From assembly GCF_010550245.1 (NCBI RefSeq), contig NZ_JAAGLU010000003.1, positions 1 to 64,000 of the forward strand: a DNA stretch of 64,000 nt, read 5' to 3'. Origin of the DNA: Streptomyces sp. SID12501 (GTDB taxonomy: Bacteria; Actinomycetota; Actinomycetes; Streptomycetales; Streptomycetaceae). Shown one piece after another: positions 1 to 8,246 of the stretch. Positions within the stretch are counted from its first letter, which is position 1, and each line of letters begins with the position of its first letter. The notes under the pieces were generated by a model, which was given only the letters and a program-made list of their open reading frames with translations, was not told the origin of the DNA and searched no databases. A program made the position numbers and the translations under genes.

Positions 1-269
1 GCAACCACGCGGCCATCGCCGCCGCCGCGGCCGTCGCCCTGCTCTTCGTCTCCCGCCGGCTCGGCACGGTCGCCGCAGTGGCCGCCGCCGCGATGGCGGC
101 CTCGCGGGTCTGGGTCGGCGCGCACTACCCCCACGACGTGCTGGCAGGGTGTGTGGTGGGTGTACTCACCGTATTGCTTGCCATGTCCGCCCTGCGCAGG
201 CGCGCGGAGGCCCTCGCTCTGCGGCTCGCGGCGACCCGCCTGCGTCCGCTGATCGCGGTGGAGTCATGA
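1..269 (+). CDS. PAP2-family phosphatase, C-terminal fragment (5' end outside window)
   Basis: The reading frame is open from the left edge to the TGA at 267-269, so only the last 89 or so residues are visible. They begin NHAAIAAA, where the NHA fits the histidine motif (SGHA-type) of PAP2 phosphatases. About 35 residues later comes SRVWVGAHYPHDV, the third PAP2 motif (SR-x5-H-x3-D). Two hydrophobic stretches flank these motifs, so this is an integral membrane phosphatase, probably acting on a lipid phosphate such as undecaprenyl pyrophosphate or phosphatidate; the substrate cannot be read from the sequence. Its stop overlaps the ATG of the next PAP2 gene (ATGA), so the two are probably translated together. 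Confidence 0.85.
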   Translation, partial: NHAAIAAAAAVALLFVSRRLGTVAAVAAAAMAASRVWVGAHYPHDVLAGCVVGVLTVLLAMSALRRRAEALALRLAATRLRPLIAVES

Positions 270-976
270 GGCGCAGCGACACCGCCGAACTGGCCGGCAG
301 CTGCGGACTCGGCGCATGGACAGCGTTCGGTGTCCTGACCATGGTCGTGGTGGGCCACGACGGCATACCGCTGTTCACGGACATTGACCTCCTGTCGTGG
401 TCCGTAGGCCACCGACCCGACGTGGCCGTGGCGTTCGCCCGCGGCCTGACCGTCACCGGAACAGGACTCATCCCGTTCACGCTGGCCGCGCTGGCCGGAG
501 TCATCGTCGGGCGCACCCTCCGGCAGCGCGCGCTGGCAGCCGCGCTCTGCCTGGCCTGCCTCGGGGCGGGCCAAGCCCTGCGGTACGCGGTGATGGCGCT
601 CATAGCCCGGCCGCGGCCACCCCTCACGGACTGGAAGACGCATGCCTCGGGATGGGCGTTCCCCTCCGGTCACACCACCACGGCGGCCCTCACCGCAGGA
701 CTGCTGATCATCGCCATCTGTGTGCGGAGGCCGCGCGGTAGGGCCCCACTGGTCCTGGTCATCGGAGGCTGGGGCGCGCTGGTCGGTCTGACCCGCGTCT
801 ACCTGGGAGTGCACTGGTTCACCGACGTGGTCGGCGGCTGGCTGTTCGCCCTCGGCTGGCTGGGCGTATGTCTGTGCGCCGTGGCCTGCTGGCTGCCCGA
901 ACAATGGACCCCCGGGACGACTGACACCGACACAGCACGCGGGACAACAGAAGCGACGGGCACTGCCGAAAGCTGA
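266..976 (+). CDS. PAP2-family membrane phosphatase
   Basis: A 236-residue multi-pass membrane protein. The PAP2 signature is complete: IARPRPP near the first motif, WAFPSGHTTTAAL (nucleophile-activating histidine) in the middle, and SGH followed later by TRVYLGVHWFTDV (second histidine and aspartate). The ATG at 266 overlaps the upstream stop, which favours it over the longer frame beginning at 149. Two consecutive PAP2 genes just upstream of a two-component system suggest a lipid-phosphate or cell-envelope module under that sensor's control. That regulatory link is inferred from position only. Confidence 0.88.
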   Translation: MRRSDTAELAGSCGLGAWTAFGVLTMVVVGHDGIPLFTDIDLLSWSVGHRPDVAVAFARGLTVTGTGLIPFTLAALAGVIVGRTLRQRALAAALCLACLGAGQALRYAVMALIARPRPPLTDWKTHASGWAFPSGHTTTAALTAGLLIIAICVRRPRGRAPLVLVIGGWGALVGLTRVYLGVHWFTDVVGGWLFALGWLGVCLCAVACWLPEQWTPGTTDTDTARGTTEATGTAES

Positions 977-1007
977 ACGGACCCGGCACGAGAACAGGGG
1001 AAGCGCC

Positions 1008-1670
1008 ATGCGTCAGACGATCCTGGTCGTCGAGGACGATCACGCCCTGCGTGATGTGCTGATGCGCGGGCTGCGCGACGAGGACTTCGACACCGTGCCC
1101 GCGCCGGACGGCGCCACCGCCCTGCGGCTGGCCAGCGCCGGCATCTCCGCCGCTGTCCTCGACATCGGGCTGCCCGACGCCGACGGGCGGGACGTGTGCC
1201 AGGCGATGCGCGCGAACGGATTCCTCTCCCCCGTCATCTTCCTGACCGCCCATCACCGGCTGGCCGACCGGCTGTCCGGGTTCTCCGCCGGGGGCGACGA
1301 CTACCTGCCCAAGCCGTTCCATCTCGCCGAACTCGCCGCCCGTCTGCGGGCAGCCCTCAAACGGACCGCCCCGCCGCCCGTCGCCACAGCGGGAGACCTG
1401 CTCCTGGACGCCGTCCGGCACCTGGTCAGCGTCCGGGGCGTAGGGGTCGATCTGACGCCGACCGAGTTCCGTCTCCTGGCCGCGCTCATGGCGGCCTCCG
1501 GCGGTGTCGTGCGCCGCCGCGAGCTGGTCCGGGCGGGCTGGCACGAGGGCGCCCAGGTCCACGACAACACCCTCGACCAGTACCTGACCCGACTGCGCCG
1601 CAAACTGCGCGAGGCGGGCAGCGACAGGACGATCGCCACCGCCCGCGGGATCGGCCACCGCCTGTCATGA
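1008..1670 (+). CDS. OmpR/PhoB-family response regulator
   Basis: A 220-residue cytoplasmic response regulator. The receiver domain (1-115) has the acidic pair D10/D11, the phosphoacceptor D52 in AVLDIGLPDADG, T80 and the invariant K102 in YLPKPF. The C-terminal part (about 125-220) is a winged-helix DNA-binding domain with the typical LTPTEFRLLAAL and DNTLDQYLTRLRRKL segments. Its TGA overlaps the ATG of the histidine kinase (ATGA at 1667-1670), so the pair is translationally coupled and is the cognate partner. Target promoters are unknown; the upstream PAP2 genes are the nearest candidates. Confidence 0.95.
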   Translation: MRQTILVVEDDHALRDVLMRGLRDEDFDTVPAPDGATALRLASAGISAAVLDIGLPDADGRDVCQAMRANGFLSPVIFLTAHHRLADRLSGFSAGGDDYLPKPFHLAELAARLRAALKRTAPPPVATAGDLLLDAVRHLVSVRGVGVDLTPTEFRLLAALMAASGGVVRRRELVRAGWHEGAQVHDNTLDQYLTRLRRKLREAGSDRTIATARGIGHRLS

Positions 1671-3046
1671 GCGGCGTCCGCCACCGGCCGCGGCCCACCG
1701 TGACCGCCGTCCTCCACCGTCTGGCGCCCCGCACCCTGCGCGGCCGGCTCTCCCTCGTGGCCCTCACCACGGCCGCACTGCTGATGCTGGTCCTCACCGT
1801 CGCCTTCAACGCCGTGGCCCAGCGCCGCCTCCAGCACCAGGCGGACGACGAACTGCGCACCCGCGCCGCCGCCGTCGCGACGACCATCGACACCAGCGGC
1901 ACCAGCGTACGCGTCCTGGAGACCTCCCACGACGACCTCCTCGACACCAACGTGTGGATCTACGCCGGCCGCCGACTGCTGGAAGAGCCACCGAACGCCG
2001 GCCCCCTGACCCGCGTCGCCGACGCACTCGCCGGACGCGGCGGACGACGGTGCGTCACCGCCGCCGTCCACGGCCCCCTGCGGCTGTGCTCCCAGCCGGT
2101 GCCCGGCGACAGCAGCGAGGCCACGGTGGTCACCGCGCTCGACCTCTCCCCCTACCGCAGTTCGGCCGACACCCTGCTCCTGGGATCGCTCGCCCTGGAC
2201 ACCGTGATGCTCGCCTGCACCTACGCCCTGACCCGCCTGGCGGTCGGCCGTGCGCTGCGCCCCGTCCGCACGATGACCGACCAGGCCATCCAGTGGAGCG
2301 CCGTCGCCTCCGAGGAACGCTTCGGCAGCACCGGGCACCCGGCCGAACTCGCCCGCCTCGGCACGTCACTGGACGCCATGCTGGACCGCATCCGCACCCT
2401 CCTGCGCCACGAACGGCAGCTCACCGGGGAACTCTCGCACGAACTACGGACACCCCTGAGCCGGATCATCGCCGAACTCGACTGGTGGCACACCCGCCCC
2501 CGCACGGACGACCAAACCCGCGCCACCCACCAGGTCATCGCGGACGCCGCCGAGTCCATGCGCGCCATCTGCGACACCCTCCTGGACGACGCCCGCGACG
2601 GCACACTCACCACTCCGGACACCGCCGAAGTCCTGCCAACACTGCGTCACCTCACCGAACTCCTGGACGTACCAGGCCACTTGACGCTCACCACCGCCGG
2701 CCCGCACCTGCAGGCCGGCGTCCCGCCCGCCCTCCTCGAACGCATCGTCAGCCCACTCCTCGCCAACGCCTGCCGCTACGCCCACTCCAGCATCACCGTC
2801 CGCGCGTACCGCACACCCGACGGCGTACGCATCCACGTCACCGACGACGGACCCGGCGTACCGCCCCCGTTCACCTCACGGCTCTTCGAACCCGGCCGAC
2901 GGGCCGATCCCGGCGACGGACACCACGGAGCGGGCCTGGGACTCCCGCTGGCTCGACGCCTGGCCCGCTCCGCCGGCGGCGAGGTGACGTACGACCCCGG
3001 GCACACACCCGGAGCGCGGTTCGTCGTCAGCCTGCCCGCCGGTTGA
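1667..3046 (+). CDS. Sensor histidine kinase
   Basis: A 459-residue membrane sensor kinase. Transmembrane segments lie at about 29-50 and 170-192, bracketing a roughly 120-residue extracytoplasmic domain of no family I recognise. A HAMP-like linker follows, then the H box with phosphoacceptor H258 in GELSHELRTPLSR, an N box (SPLLANACRYA), G1 (VTDDGPGVP), an F-type segment (RLFEPGRRA) and G2 (GAGLGLPLARR). The start was chosen because it overlaps the response-regulator stop. The gene ends 20 bases inside the convergent COG4705 gene, so the two 3' ends overlap. Confidence 0.95.
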   Translation: MSGVRHRPRPTVTAVLHRLAPRTLRGRLSLVALTTAALLMLVLTVAFNAVAQRRLQHQADDELRTRAAAVATTIDTSGTSVRVLETSHDDLLDTNVWIYAGRRLLEEPPNAGPLTRVADALAGRGGRRCVTAAVHGPLRLCSQPVPGDSSEATVVTALDLSPYRSSADTLLLGSLALDTVMLACTYALTRLAVGRALRPVRTMTDQAIQWSAVASEERFGSTGHPAELARLGTSLDAMLDRIRTLLRHERQLTGELSHELRTPLSRIIAELDWWHTRPRTDDQTRATHQVIADAAESMRAICDTLLDDARDGTLTTPDTAEVLPTLRHLTELLDVPGHLTLTTAGPHLQAGVPPALLERIVSPLLANACRYAHSSITVRAYRTPDGVRIHVTDDGPGVPPPFTSRLFEPGRRADPGDGHHGAGLGLPLARRLARSAGGEVTYDPGHTPGARFVVSLPAG

Positions 3047-3869
3047 CAGCAGCCTCGCTCGGCGGGAACCGCGCATCACTGCACGCCGCGTCGTGCCGGA
3101 TGTCCTTGCGAGAGGCGGCCAGATAGCCGACGAAGCCGAGGATGGCCACCGTCCAGGACAGCGTGACCGGCCCCAGACCCAGGCCCAACCCGCCCCGGCT
3201 GTGGCCGACGGCCATCCAGTCGGCGACGGACGCACCGAGCGGCCGGGTGATGACGTACGCCACCCAGAAAGCGGTCACCGCGTTCAGACCGCCCCAGCGA
3301 TGAGCGACAGCCGGAACAGCGATCGCGGCGGCGTACAGAACGGCGGAACCCAGATAACCGAAGCCGATCGTCGCGGTGAGGTCGCCCGCGGCGGTACCCA
3401 GCGCGAACGTGGCCAGCACGGCGGCCCAGTAGAAGCTCTCACGGCGCCGGGTGTCGATGCTGTGGATCGACAGGGTGCCTTCGCTGCGGTACCAGAGGGC
3501 GAAGACGGCAGCCAGCGCGGCCATGAAGAAGGGGGTCGACAATGTGTACGGCACGCCGAGACCGACATGCAGGACATCGGCGGCCATCGTGCCGAACACA
3601 CTGACCATGACGATCGCCGTCCAGTAGATCCAGGCCACATACCGGCGGGCGGCGAACTGGACCACCAGGGCGACGACCAGGGCCATGCCACCGAGGCCGA
3701 CCGCAGGGATCGGGCCGAACAGACGGGCCAGCCAGTCGGAGGCCGTCTCGCCCATGCCGGTCGTCAGCACCTTGATCATCCAGAAGTAGACGGTCACCTC
3801 CGGCACCTTGCTCGCCACCTGTCGTGCGTGGCGCGGAGGCCGGTCGTCAGTGAGGTGATCTGTCGTCAT
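3027..3869 (-). CDS. COG4705-family membrane protein
   Basis: A 280-residue multi-pass membrane protein. It carries the family hallmark KVPEVTVYFWMIKVLTTGMG near the N terminus and a second related block, SIDTRRRESFYWAAVLATF...GTAAGDL, as expected for COG4705, which contains two similar halves. The molecular function of the family is not established. I chose the ATG at 3869 because the 69 residues upstream in the open frame have no family character. It converges on the histidine kinase with a 20-base overlap at the 3' ends. Confidence 0.8.
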   Translation of the reverse strand: MTTDHLTDDRPPRHARQVASKVPEVTVYFWMIKVLTTGMGETASDWLARLFGPIPAVGLGGMALVVALVVQFAARRYVAWIYWTAIVMVSVFGTMAADVLHVGLGVPYTLSTPFFMAALAAVFALWYRSEGTLSIHSIDTRRRESFYWAAVLATFALGTAAGDLTATIGFGYLGSAVLYAAAIAVPAVAHRWGGLNAVTAFWVAYVITRPLGASVADWMAVGHSRGGLGLGLGPVTLSWTVAILGFVGYLAASRKDIRHDAACSDARFPPSEAAVNRRAG

Positions 3870-4721
3870 GGCAGGCACGATGACATGGCGCCCGACGGTT
3901 GCCCCAGCCCCCTTTGCCAGAGTTTTGGCGCTTCCGGTACCCGAGTTTCCCAAGGCCCGCCCGAGCCTGAACACAACCTGAACACAGGGACCGATCGGCT
4001 GGTCAGCGGCGCGCGACCGGTGATACCGGCGATCTCCCGACGTTGCCACAACGGCCGAGAAGCAGGAACGCAACACCGACCGCCCGAATGCTCAGTGGGC
4101 CGGGCAACCCTGTAGCGGCGTTCGAACTGACTGGGCGGTGATGATGAGCCTTTCGCTCCCCGGGTGCATTCGGCAGGCCGCTCGCGCCCAAGTCACCGTC
4201 CGTCCCGGCGTTCGGCCGGTAAGGGCTCACAGATCACTGCTGGCGACGACACCCGACGTTGAACAGCATGAGACAGACCTTCAGCGACCCGTTCCCGCCA
4301 GGCCGCCGGTCGCCGGCGTGCCTCCCAGCACAGGTGACCGGTGTGGTGAGAGACCGAGTGCCATGTCCGAGCCGCAGCCGGCATCCGCGTCGAGGTGACA
4401 AGGGTCCAAGACGGAAGTGAGACCTGTCAGTACCGGACAGTCCCGACGCCGCCGATCGCCCCATCGGAGACTGGTCCATTCCATCCGTCGTCCCATGGGC
4501 AGCAACAGACCCCTGATGGAGTGTCAAGCACGCCTGCCCACCGGTTGTCCACCGGGGCCCTTCGCACGAGCCCACTCCACTCATCCCGAACGAGCAAAAG
4601 ACCAGGTCAGAGCCTTAGATCGCCTACGCCAACACAGAAGCCGCACCTCTGACCTACGCATTACGATGCATAGACCACACATGCCCGATTAGCCCAGATT
4701 CCAAGGTCACCTGAAACACAA
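3870..4721. other. Non-coding stretch left of the island
   Basis: No open frame in this stretch has codon usage or motifs that I can defend. Its right part (about 4595-4690) is related to 22230-22324, the DNA just left of the second att core, including a 40-base block listed separately. This suggests it is chromosomal DNA that originally lay downstream of the tRNA-Thr gene. No promoter can be named with confidence. Confidence 0.5.
4651..4690. repeat. 40-bp direct repeat, copy 1, with a tRNA anticodon-arm-like hairpin
   Basis: This block matches 22285-22324 at 36 of 40 positions by eye. It contains GACCTACGCATTACGA, which also occurs inside the 43-bp att core, followed by ATGCATAGACC, so it can fold as a CTACGCAT/ATGCATAG hairpin resembling the anticodon arm of the tRNA-Thr. 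It lies about 70 bases outside the leftmost att core, and copy 2 lies about 110 bases outside the middle one. It may be a decayed tRNA fragment or a recombinase accessory site. Confidence 0.6.
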
Positions 4722-4751
4722 AACCCCAGGTCATAGGCCTGACCTGGGGTT
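4722..4751. terminator. tRNA-Thr terminator remnant
   Basis: A perfect 12-bp inverted repeat (AACCCCAGGTCA / TGACCTGGGGTT, six-base loop) sits 7 bases left of the att core. Equivalent CCCCAGG/CCTGGGG hairpins flank the other two att cores, including the one directly behind the intact tRNA gene. This copy is therefore the terminator that moved with the displaced tRNA 3' end. Confidence 0.75.
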
Positions 4752-4758
4752 CACCATG

Positions 4759-4801
4759 GAGCCGCCTTCGGGATTCGAACCCGAGACCTACGCATTACGA
4801 G
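4759..4801. other. att core, copy 1 (outer left end of the island)
   Basis: These 43 bases are identical to the 3' part of the tRNA-Thr gene at 36858-36900 (T-arm, variable loop and 3' half of the anticodon arm, on the opposite strand). To the right the sequence diverges at once (ACCGTG here, TGCG in the intact gene). This is the displaced original tRNA 3' end, that is, the attR-type junction between chromosome and island. Confidence 0.9.
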
Positions 4802-5036
4802 ACCGTGAGGGATCGTGTTGTCTGGTGCCACGCCATGCTGTCGAGTGACGTTCTGCCTGATCAGATGGCATGCCGCGGGTTGTCCCGTGCCGCCTGGTAT
4901 GACGTCGTCCAAAGGCATCCGGCCACCGAGCGGCCACCGCGAGCGCCACAGCCGTGAGCACTGCCGCCTCACGTGCCCGCCACACCGATTGTGGCAACCC
5001 TCCAAGTCCCAGGGGATTCACGCTGCGGCGTTCGGC

Positions 5037-5330
5037 CTACGAAACCTGCAGGGAGCGGCATCGGCAGTGACAGCAGCAGTCCGCTCTCGCTTCCTCTTGC
5101 GTGGGAATACTCCCGTGACCCTGCGACGGTGTAGTGGGCGCGTGCTCTTCTGCCGCCTCGTCGAGCGTCAGCAGACGCTGAAGGCCGGCGGTCACCACCC
5201 GATAGGCGTTACCCAGCTTCAGCACCTTGCACGGATACTCGCCCCGTTTCGCCAGACCGTAGCCGGTGCTCCTCCCGAGCGAAAGAATCCTGTTGGCCGT
5301 CCGCAAGCTCACTGTGGGCGGCAAAGCCAT
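5037..5330 (-). CDS. Small HTH DNA-binding protein (excisionase-like), possible relic
   Basis: The start at 5330 gives 97 residues; an in-frame ATG at 5429 would add 33 with no family character. The N-terminal 60 residues (MALPPTVSLRTANRILSLGR...YRVVTAGLQRLL) match the MerR/Xis-type helix-turn-helix of actinomycete excisionases. The C-terminal tail is odd and Cys-rich (DCCCHCRCRS) and may be frameshifted. In pSAM2-type elements xis lies just upstream of int, which abuts the att site. Here only 235 bases separate the stop from the att core, and none of their frames looks like an integrase. That fits loss of int. Family fairly clear; activity doubtful. Confidence 0.6.
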   Translation of the reverse strand: MALPPTVSLRTANRILSLGRSTGYGLAKRGEYPCKVLKLGNAYRVVTAGLQRLLTLDEAAEEHAPTTPSQGHGSIPTQEEARADCCCHCRCRSLQVS

Positions 5331-5636
5331 CACGTACCTGCGAGTAAGGGCAGCACTCTCAATTGTTCCGGGTTCCTCAGCCACCGCACCCTCCCAACGC
5401 CGCCGGGGTGACGTCGAAGCTTCTTCCATCTCCCGGGTTGATATCCAGAGTTACCAACACAAACGAAGAGAATCTCCCCGACCGGCCGATCCACCCATAT
5501 GAGGTCGAGTAGTGAGCCCGGAGGCCGCTGATGCGGGTCATGAGGTCCCGGGCCCCGGAGGAAAGGCGGGGATCTCATGCAGTCGCGTTTCCGGTGAACT
5601 CTGTCGTAACTGCACAGAAGATCGACAACCCGTGTG
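5331..5636. other. Intergenic region between the HTH gene and the LysE exporter gene
   Basis: About 300 bases between two leftward genes. Longer frames cross it only as shadows. It should contain the promoter of the HTH gene and the 3' end of the biosynthetic operon transcript. No clear terminator hairpin or promoter hexamers could be identified. Confidence 0.4.
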
Positions 5637-6311
5637 TCAGGCGATCGTGGCGACGCCGATGCCGATGCCGATGAACAGCCATCCGGTCGTCAGCTCCCAG
5701 CGGTGACGGAACCTCGGTCGGGCGAGGAGCGCCCGTAGGCGTGTGGCGACGGCGACCAGGGCGAGCCAGTAGACGATGCCGATGAGGACGTCCAAGGTGC
5801 CGAGGAAGAAGATCTGCCGGGTCATCGATCCGTCGCCGTTGACGAACTGCGGCAGGATGCTGATGAAGAACAGTGCCGCTTTGGGGTTGAGCACGTTGGT
5901 GAGGAAGCCCTGCGTGAAGCCGGATCGCCACCGGCCTCGGACGGGATCGGCCGTCGCGGGGTCCTCCGGTGCCGGGCCGTCCTCCGGGCCGGCGGGCTTC
6001 GCCTGCCCCGCGGACTGCTCACGGGCGGCCCGTCGGGCTGCCAGCACGGTTCGTACCCCGAGGTAGACGAGGTAGGCCGCGCCGAGCAGTTTGATGGCGT
6101 CGTAGACCATGGGGGATCGGGCGGCGATCAGCGACAGCCCGGTGGCGGCGGCGAGCATGTGCACGCACAGCCCGGCCTGGGCGCCCAGCCCCGCGGCCCG
6201 GCCCTTCGACGGATGTTCGGTCGCGGACCGGAGCACCACGAGGAAGTCCGGCCCGGGCACGAGGTACGCCACCATCACCACACCGAGGAATCCGACGAGG
6301 TCGATCGACAT
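5637..6311 (-). CDS. LysE/RhtB-family amino-acid exporter
   Basis: A 224-residue inner-membrane protein with about six hydrophobic segments. It has the LysE/RhtB N terminus (GFLGVVMVAYLVPGPDFLVVL, with the conserved PGPD) and the typical AYLVYLG and FLTNVLNPKAALFF segments. Members export amino acids or derivatives using proton antiport. A low-complexity linker (about 105-130, rich in A, P, E, G) sits in the central cytoplasmic loop. It is the last gene of the leftward biosynthetic operon, 94 bases after the transaminase, so it plausibly exports the amino-acid-derived product or a diaminobutyrate-type intermediate. Confidence 0.9.
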   Translation of the reverse strand: MSIDLVGFLGVVMVAYLVPGPDFLVVLRSATEHPSKGRAAGLGAQAGLCVHMLAAATGLSLIAARSPMVYDAIKLLGAAYLVYLGVRTVLAARRAAREQSAGQAKPAGPEDGPAPEDPATADPVRGRWRSGFTQGFLTNVLNPKAALFFISILPQFVNGDGSMTRQIFFLGTLDVLIGIVYWLALVAVATRLRALLARPRFRHRWELTTGWLFIGIGIGVATIA

Positions 6312-6405
6312 CCGCTATCCGTTCGTCAGCCCCGTGGCCGGTCCGCCGCCGGGGGCGGTTGGTCCAAAAGCCTGAGCGCCTGGAGCTGGGACGTCGTGTC
6401 CAATG

Positions 6406-7662
6406 TCAGGCCGCGAAGGTCCGTACGCCTACCACCGAGGCGACGGCCTCGTCGAGTATCCCGAGGCCCTGCTCCAGTTGTCCGTGCGCCACTGTCAGTG
6501 GCGGCAGGATTTTGGCCACCTCGTCGTGAGCTCCGGCCGTCTCCAGCAGCAGGCCGTTGCGGTAGGCGGCGTCGCACACCTCGCGGGCCGCTCCCGGACG
6601 GTCGAAGGGCAGACCCCATGCCAGGCCGCACCCGCGAGGTGCGGGCAGTCCGTGTCGGCGGGCGGTCTCCGCGAGAGTGCGCCCCACTTGCCCGCCCAGC
6701 GCGGTGGTCCTTGTTTCCAGCATGCTGTCGGACCAGAACAGTTCCAGCGCCCGGGCGGCGGTGACGAACGCCGGGTTGTAGCCACGGAAGGTGCCGTTGT
6801 GCTCGCCCGGCTTCCACGCGTCGTACTCGGGGCGTATCAGCGTCAGGGCCATGGGCATCCCGTACCCGCTGATGGACTTGGACAAGCAGACGATGTCGGG
6901 GACGATCCCGGCCCGCTCGAAGGAGAAGAACGGCCCCGTGCGCCCGCAGCCCATCTGGATGTCGTCCACCACGAGCAGGGTGTCATGCTCCCGGGCCCAG
7001 GAAGCCAGAGCGCGCAGCCAGACCGGACGGGCCGGATTGATCCCGCCCTCGCCCTGCACGGTCTCCACCACGACGGCGGCGAGCGGCCCGTCCTGGGCGG
7101 CGGTGTCCAGTGCCCGGGTGAGCCGGGCCATCGCCTGGTCGTCGTCCGCGGGGTTGTCGAAGGGTACTGGCACGGTGTGCGGCAGCGGGACGCCGGCACC
7201 GGCGCGTTTCATCGGGTTGGAGGTGACCGCCAGCGCCCCGAGCGTCATTCCGTGGAAGCCGCGTTCGAAGTAGGCGACGGTGTGCCGCCCGGTGACCTTC
7301 CGGGCGAGCTTGAGGGCGGCCTCGACCGCGTTGGTACCGCCGGGTCCGGGGAACTGGACGCGGTAGTCCAGGCCGCGCGGTGTGAGGATCAGGTCCCTCA
7401 ACCGCTCCAGGAAGACACGTTTGGCCGTGGTCTGCATGTCGAGCCCGTGTGTGACGCCGTCGCCGGACAGGTACTTGAGCAGTGCTTCTTTCAGCTCGGG
7501 CGGGTTGTGTCCGTAGTTGAGGGCGCCGGCGCCGGCGAAGAAGTCGATGAAGGACCGTCCGGACTCGTCCCGCAGCACGGCGCCGTGTGCGGTGGTGAAC
7601 ACGGTGGGCCAGGCCCGGCTGTAGGTGCGGACTTCTGATTCCATGGTGGTGAAAACGCTCAT
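6406..7662 (-). CDS. Diaminobutyrate--2-oxoglutarate aminotransferase (EctB-like)
   Basis: A 418-residue class III PLP aminotransferase. Features seen are FPGPGGTNAVEAALKLAR near 105-121, the FHGMTLGAL segment, the acidic VVDDIQMGCGRTG (about 231-243) and the PLP lysine K262 in CLSKSISGYGMPMAL. The match to EctB runs the whole length. EctB converts L-aspartate 4-semialdehyde plus glutamate to L-2,4-diaminobutyrate. The ATG at 7662 is followed by MSVFTTMESEVRTY, as in EctB; upstream residues in the frame are not family-like. An EctA homologue lies divergently at 18665, but no EctC is present, so the diaminobutyrate probably feeds the biosynthetic pathway rather than ectoine. Confidence 0.9.
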   Translation of the reverse strand: MSVFTTMESEVRTYSRAWPTVFTTAHGAVLRDESGRSFIDFFAGAGALNYGHNPPELKEALLKYLSGDGVTHGLDMQTTAKRVFLERLRDLILTPRGLDYRVQFPGPGGTNAVEAALKLARKVTGRHTVAYFERGFHGMTLGALAVTSNPMKRAGAGVPLPHTVPVPFDNPADDDQAMARLTRALDTAAQDGPLAAVVVETVQGEGGINPARPVWLRALASWAREHDTLLVVDDIQMGCGRTGPFFSFERAGIVPDIVCLSKSISGYGMPMALTLIRPEYDAWKPGEHNGTFRGYNPAFVTAARALELFWSDSMLETRTTALGGQVGRTLAETARRHGLPAPRGCGLAWGLPFDRPGAAREVCDAAYRNGLLLETAGAHDEVAKILPPLTVAHGQLEQGLGILDEAVASVVGVRTFAA

Positions 7663-7730
7663 GCTCTTGTCCCTGTCAGACGTGGGTGCGGGTGTGTGTG
7701 CGGGGCCTGGCCACGCCGGTGGGGCGGGGG

Positions 7731-8246
7731 TCAGCCGGTCACGGCGTTCTGCTGATGCCGGTAGAGCACCAGGGCCCGTGCGTCGGGGTCCTGTGCGGTC
7801 CACAGGGCACGGCCGATCAGCAGGGTGTGATCGAGGACGGCGGGAGCCTGGTCGAGCCGGCACACCACGGTGGCGGCTGTCCCCGCCAGCACCGGGCAGC
7901 CCTCTTCCTGCCGGTGGGGGACGCCCTGGAAGCGCTCCGCCGCAGGCAGCCGGGCGAAACGGTCCATCAGGTCCCGCTGCTGCCAGCTGAGGATGTTGAC
8001 GGCGAAACGGCCGTGGTCACGGGCGTGCCGCACGGTACGGCCGGCGCTGGCGAGCGAGACCAGTACCGAGGGCGGCTCGGTGGACAACGAGAGCAGGGCG
8101 TTGGCGGTGCAGCCGACGGGTCCGTCGGGGCCGGCGGTCGTGATGACGGCGACGCCGGTGGCGAGCTGCGCCATGGTGGCGCAGAACTCCTCACGTCCGG
8201 CCAGTTGAGCAGGGGCGGTCGTGGTCGTGGTCGTGGTCGTGGTCAC
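7731..8246 (-). CDS. Flavin reductase domain protein (FMN/FAD:NADH oxidoreductase)
   Basis: A 171-residue protein of the flavin-reductase-like family. Conserved segments are ATGVAVITTAGPDGPVGCTANAL, PPSVLVSLASAGRT, FAVNILS and a C-terminal DHTLLIGRAL. Such enzymes supply reduced flavin to a two-component monooxygenase. The GTG start at 8246 overlaps the stop of the adenylation gene (GTGA) and encodes a run of nine threonines from a GGTCGT hexanucleotide repeat; an internal start after the run is possible. The only flavoprotein partner in the operon is the acyl-CoA-dehydrogenase-fold protein at 11697. No luciferase-like (BtrO-type) monooxygenase is present. Confidence 0.85.
   Translation of the reverse strand: MTTTTTTTTTAPAQLAGREEFCATMAQLATGVAVITTAGPDGPVGCTANALLSLSTEPPSVLVSLASAGRTVRHARDHGRFAVNILSWQQRDLMDRFARLPAAERFQGVPHRQEEGCPVLAGTAATVVCRLDQAPAVLDHTLLIGRALWTAQDPDARALVLYRHQQNAVTG

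Noticed and set aside
125..1009. Long minus-strand frames over the PAP2 and response-regulator genes
   Set aside because: They are antisense shadows produced by high-GC codon bias and have no domain.
4138..4692. Several 75-115-codon frames between the COG4705 gene and the first att core
   Set aside because: They have no consistent codon bias, ribosome site or motif, and part of the region is duplicated att flank.
4802..5036. Possible 3' fragment of an integrase next to the outer att core
   Set aside because: All three leftward frames were read. None has the H-x2-R or H/W-x8-Y patterns, so an int fragment cannot be claimed.
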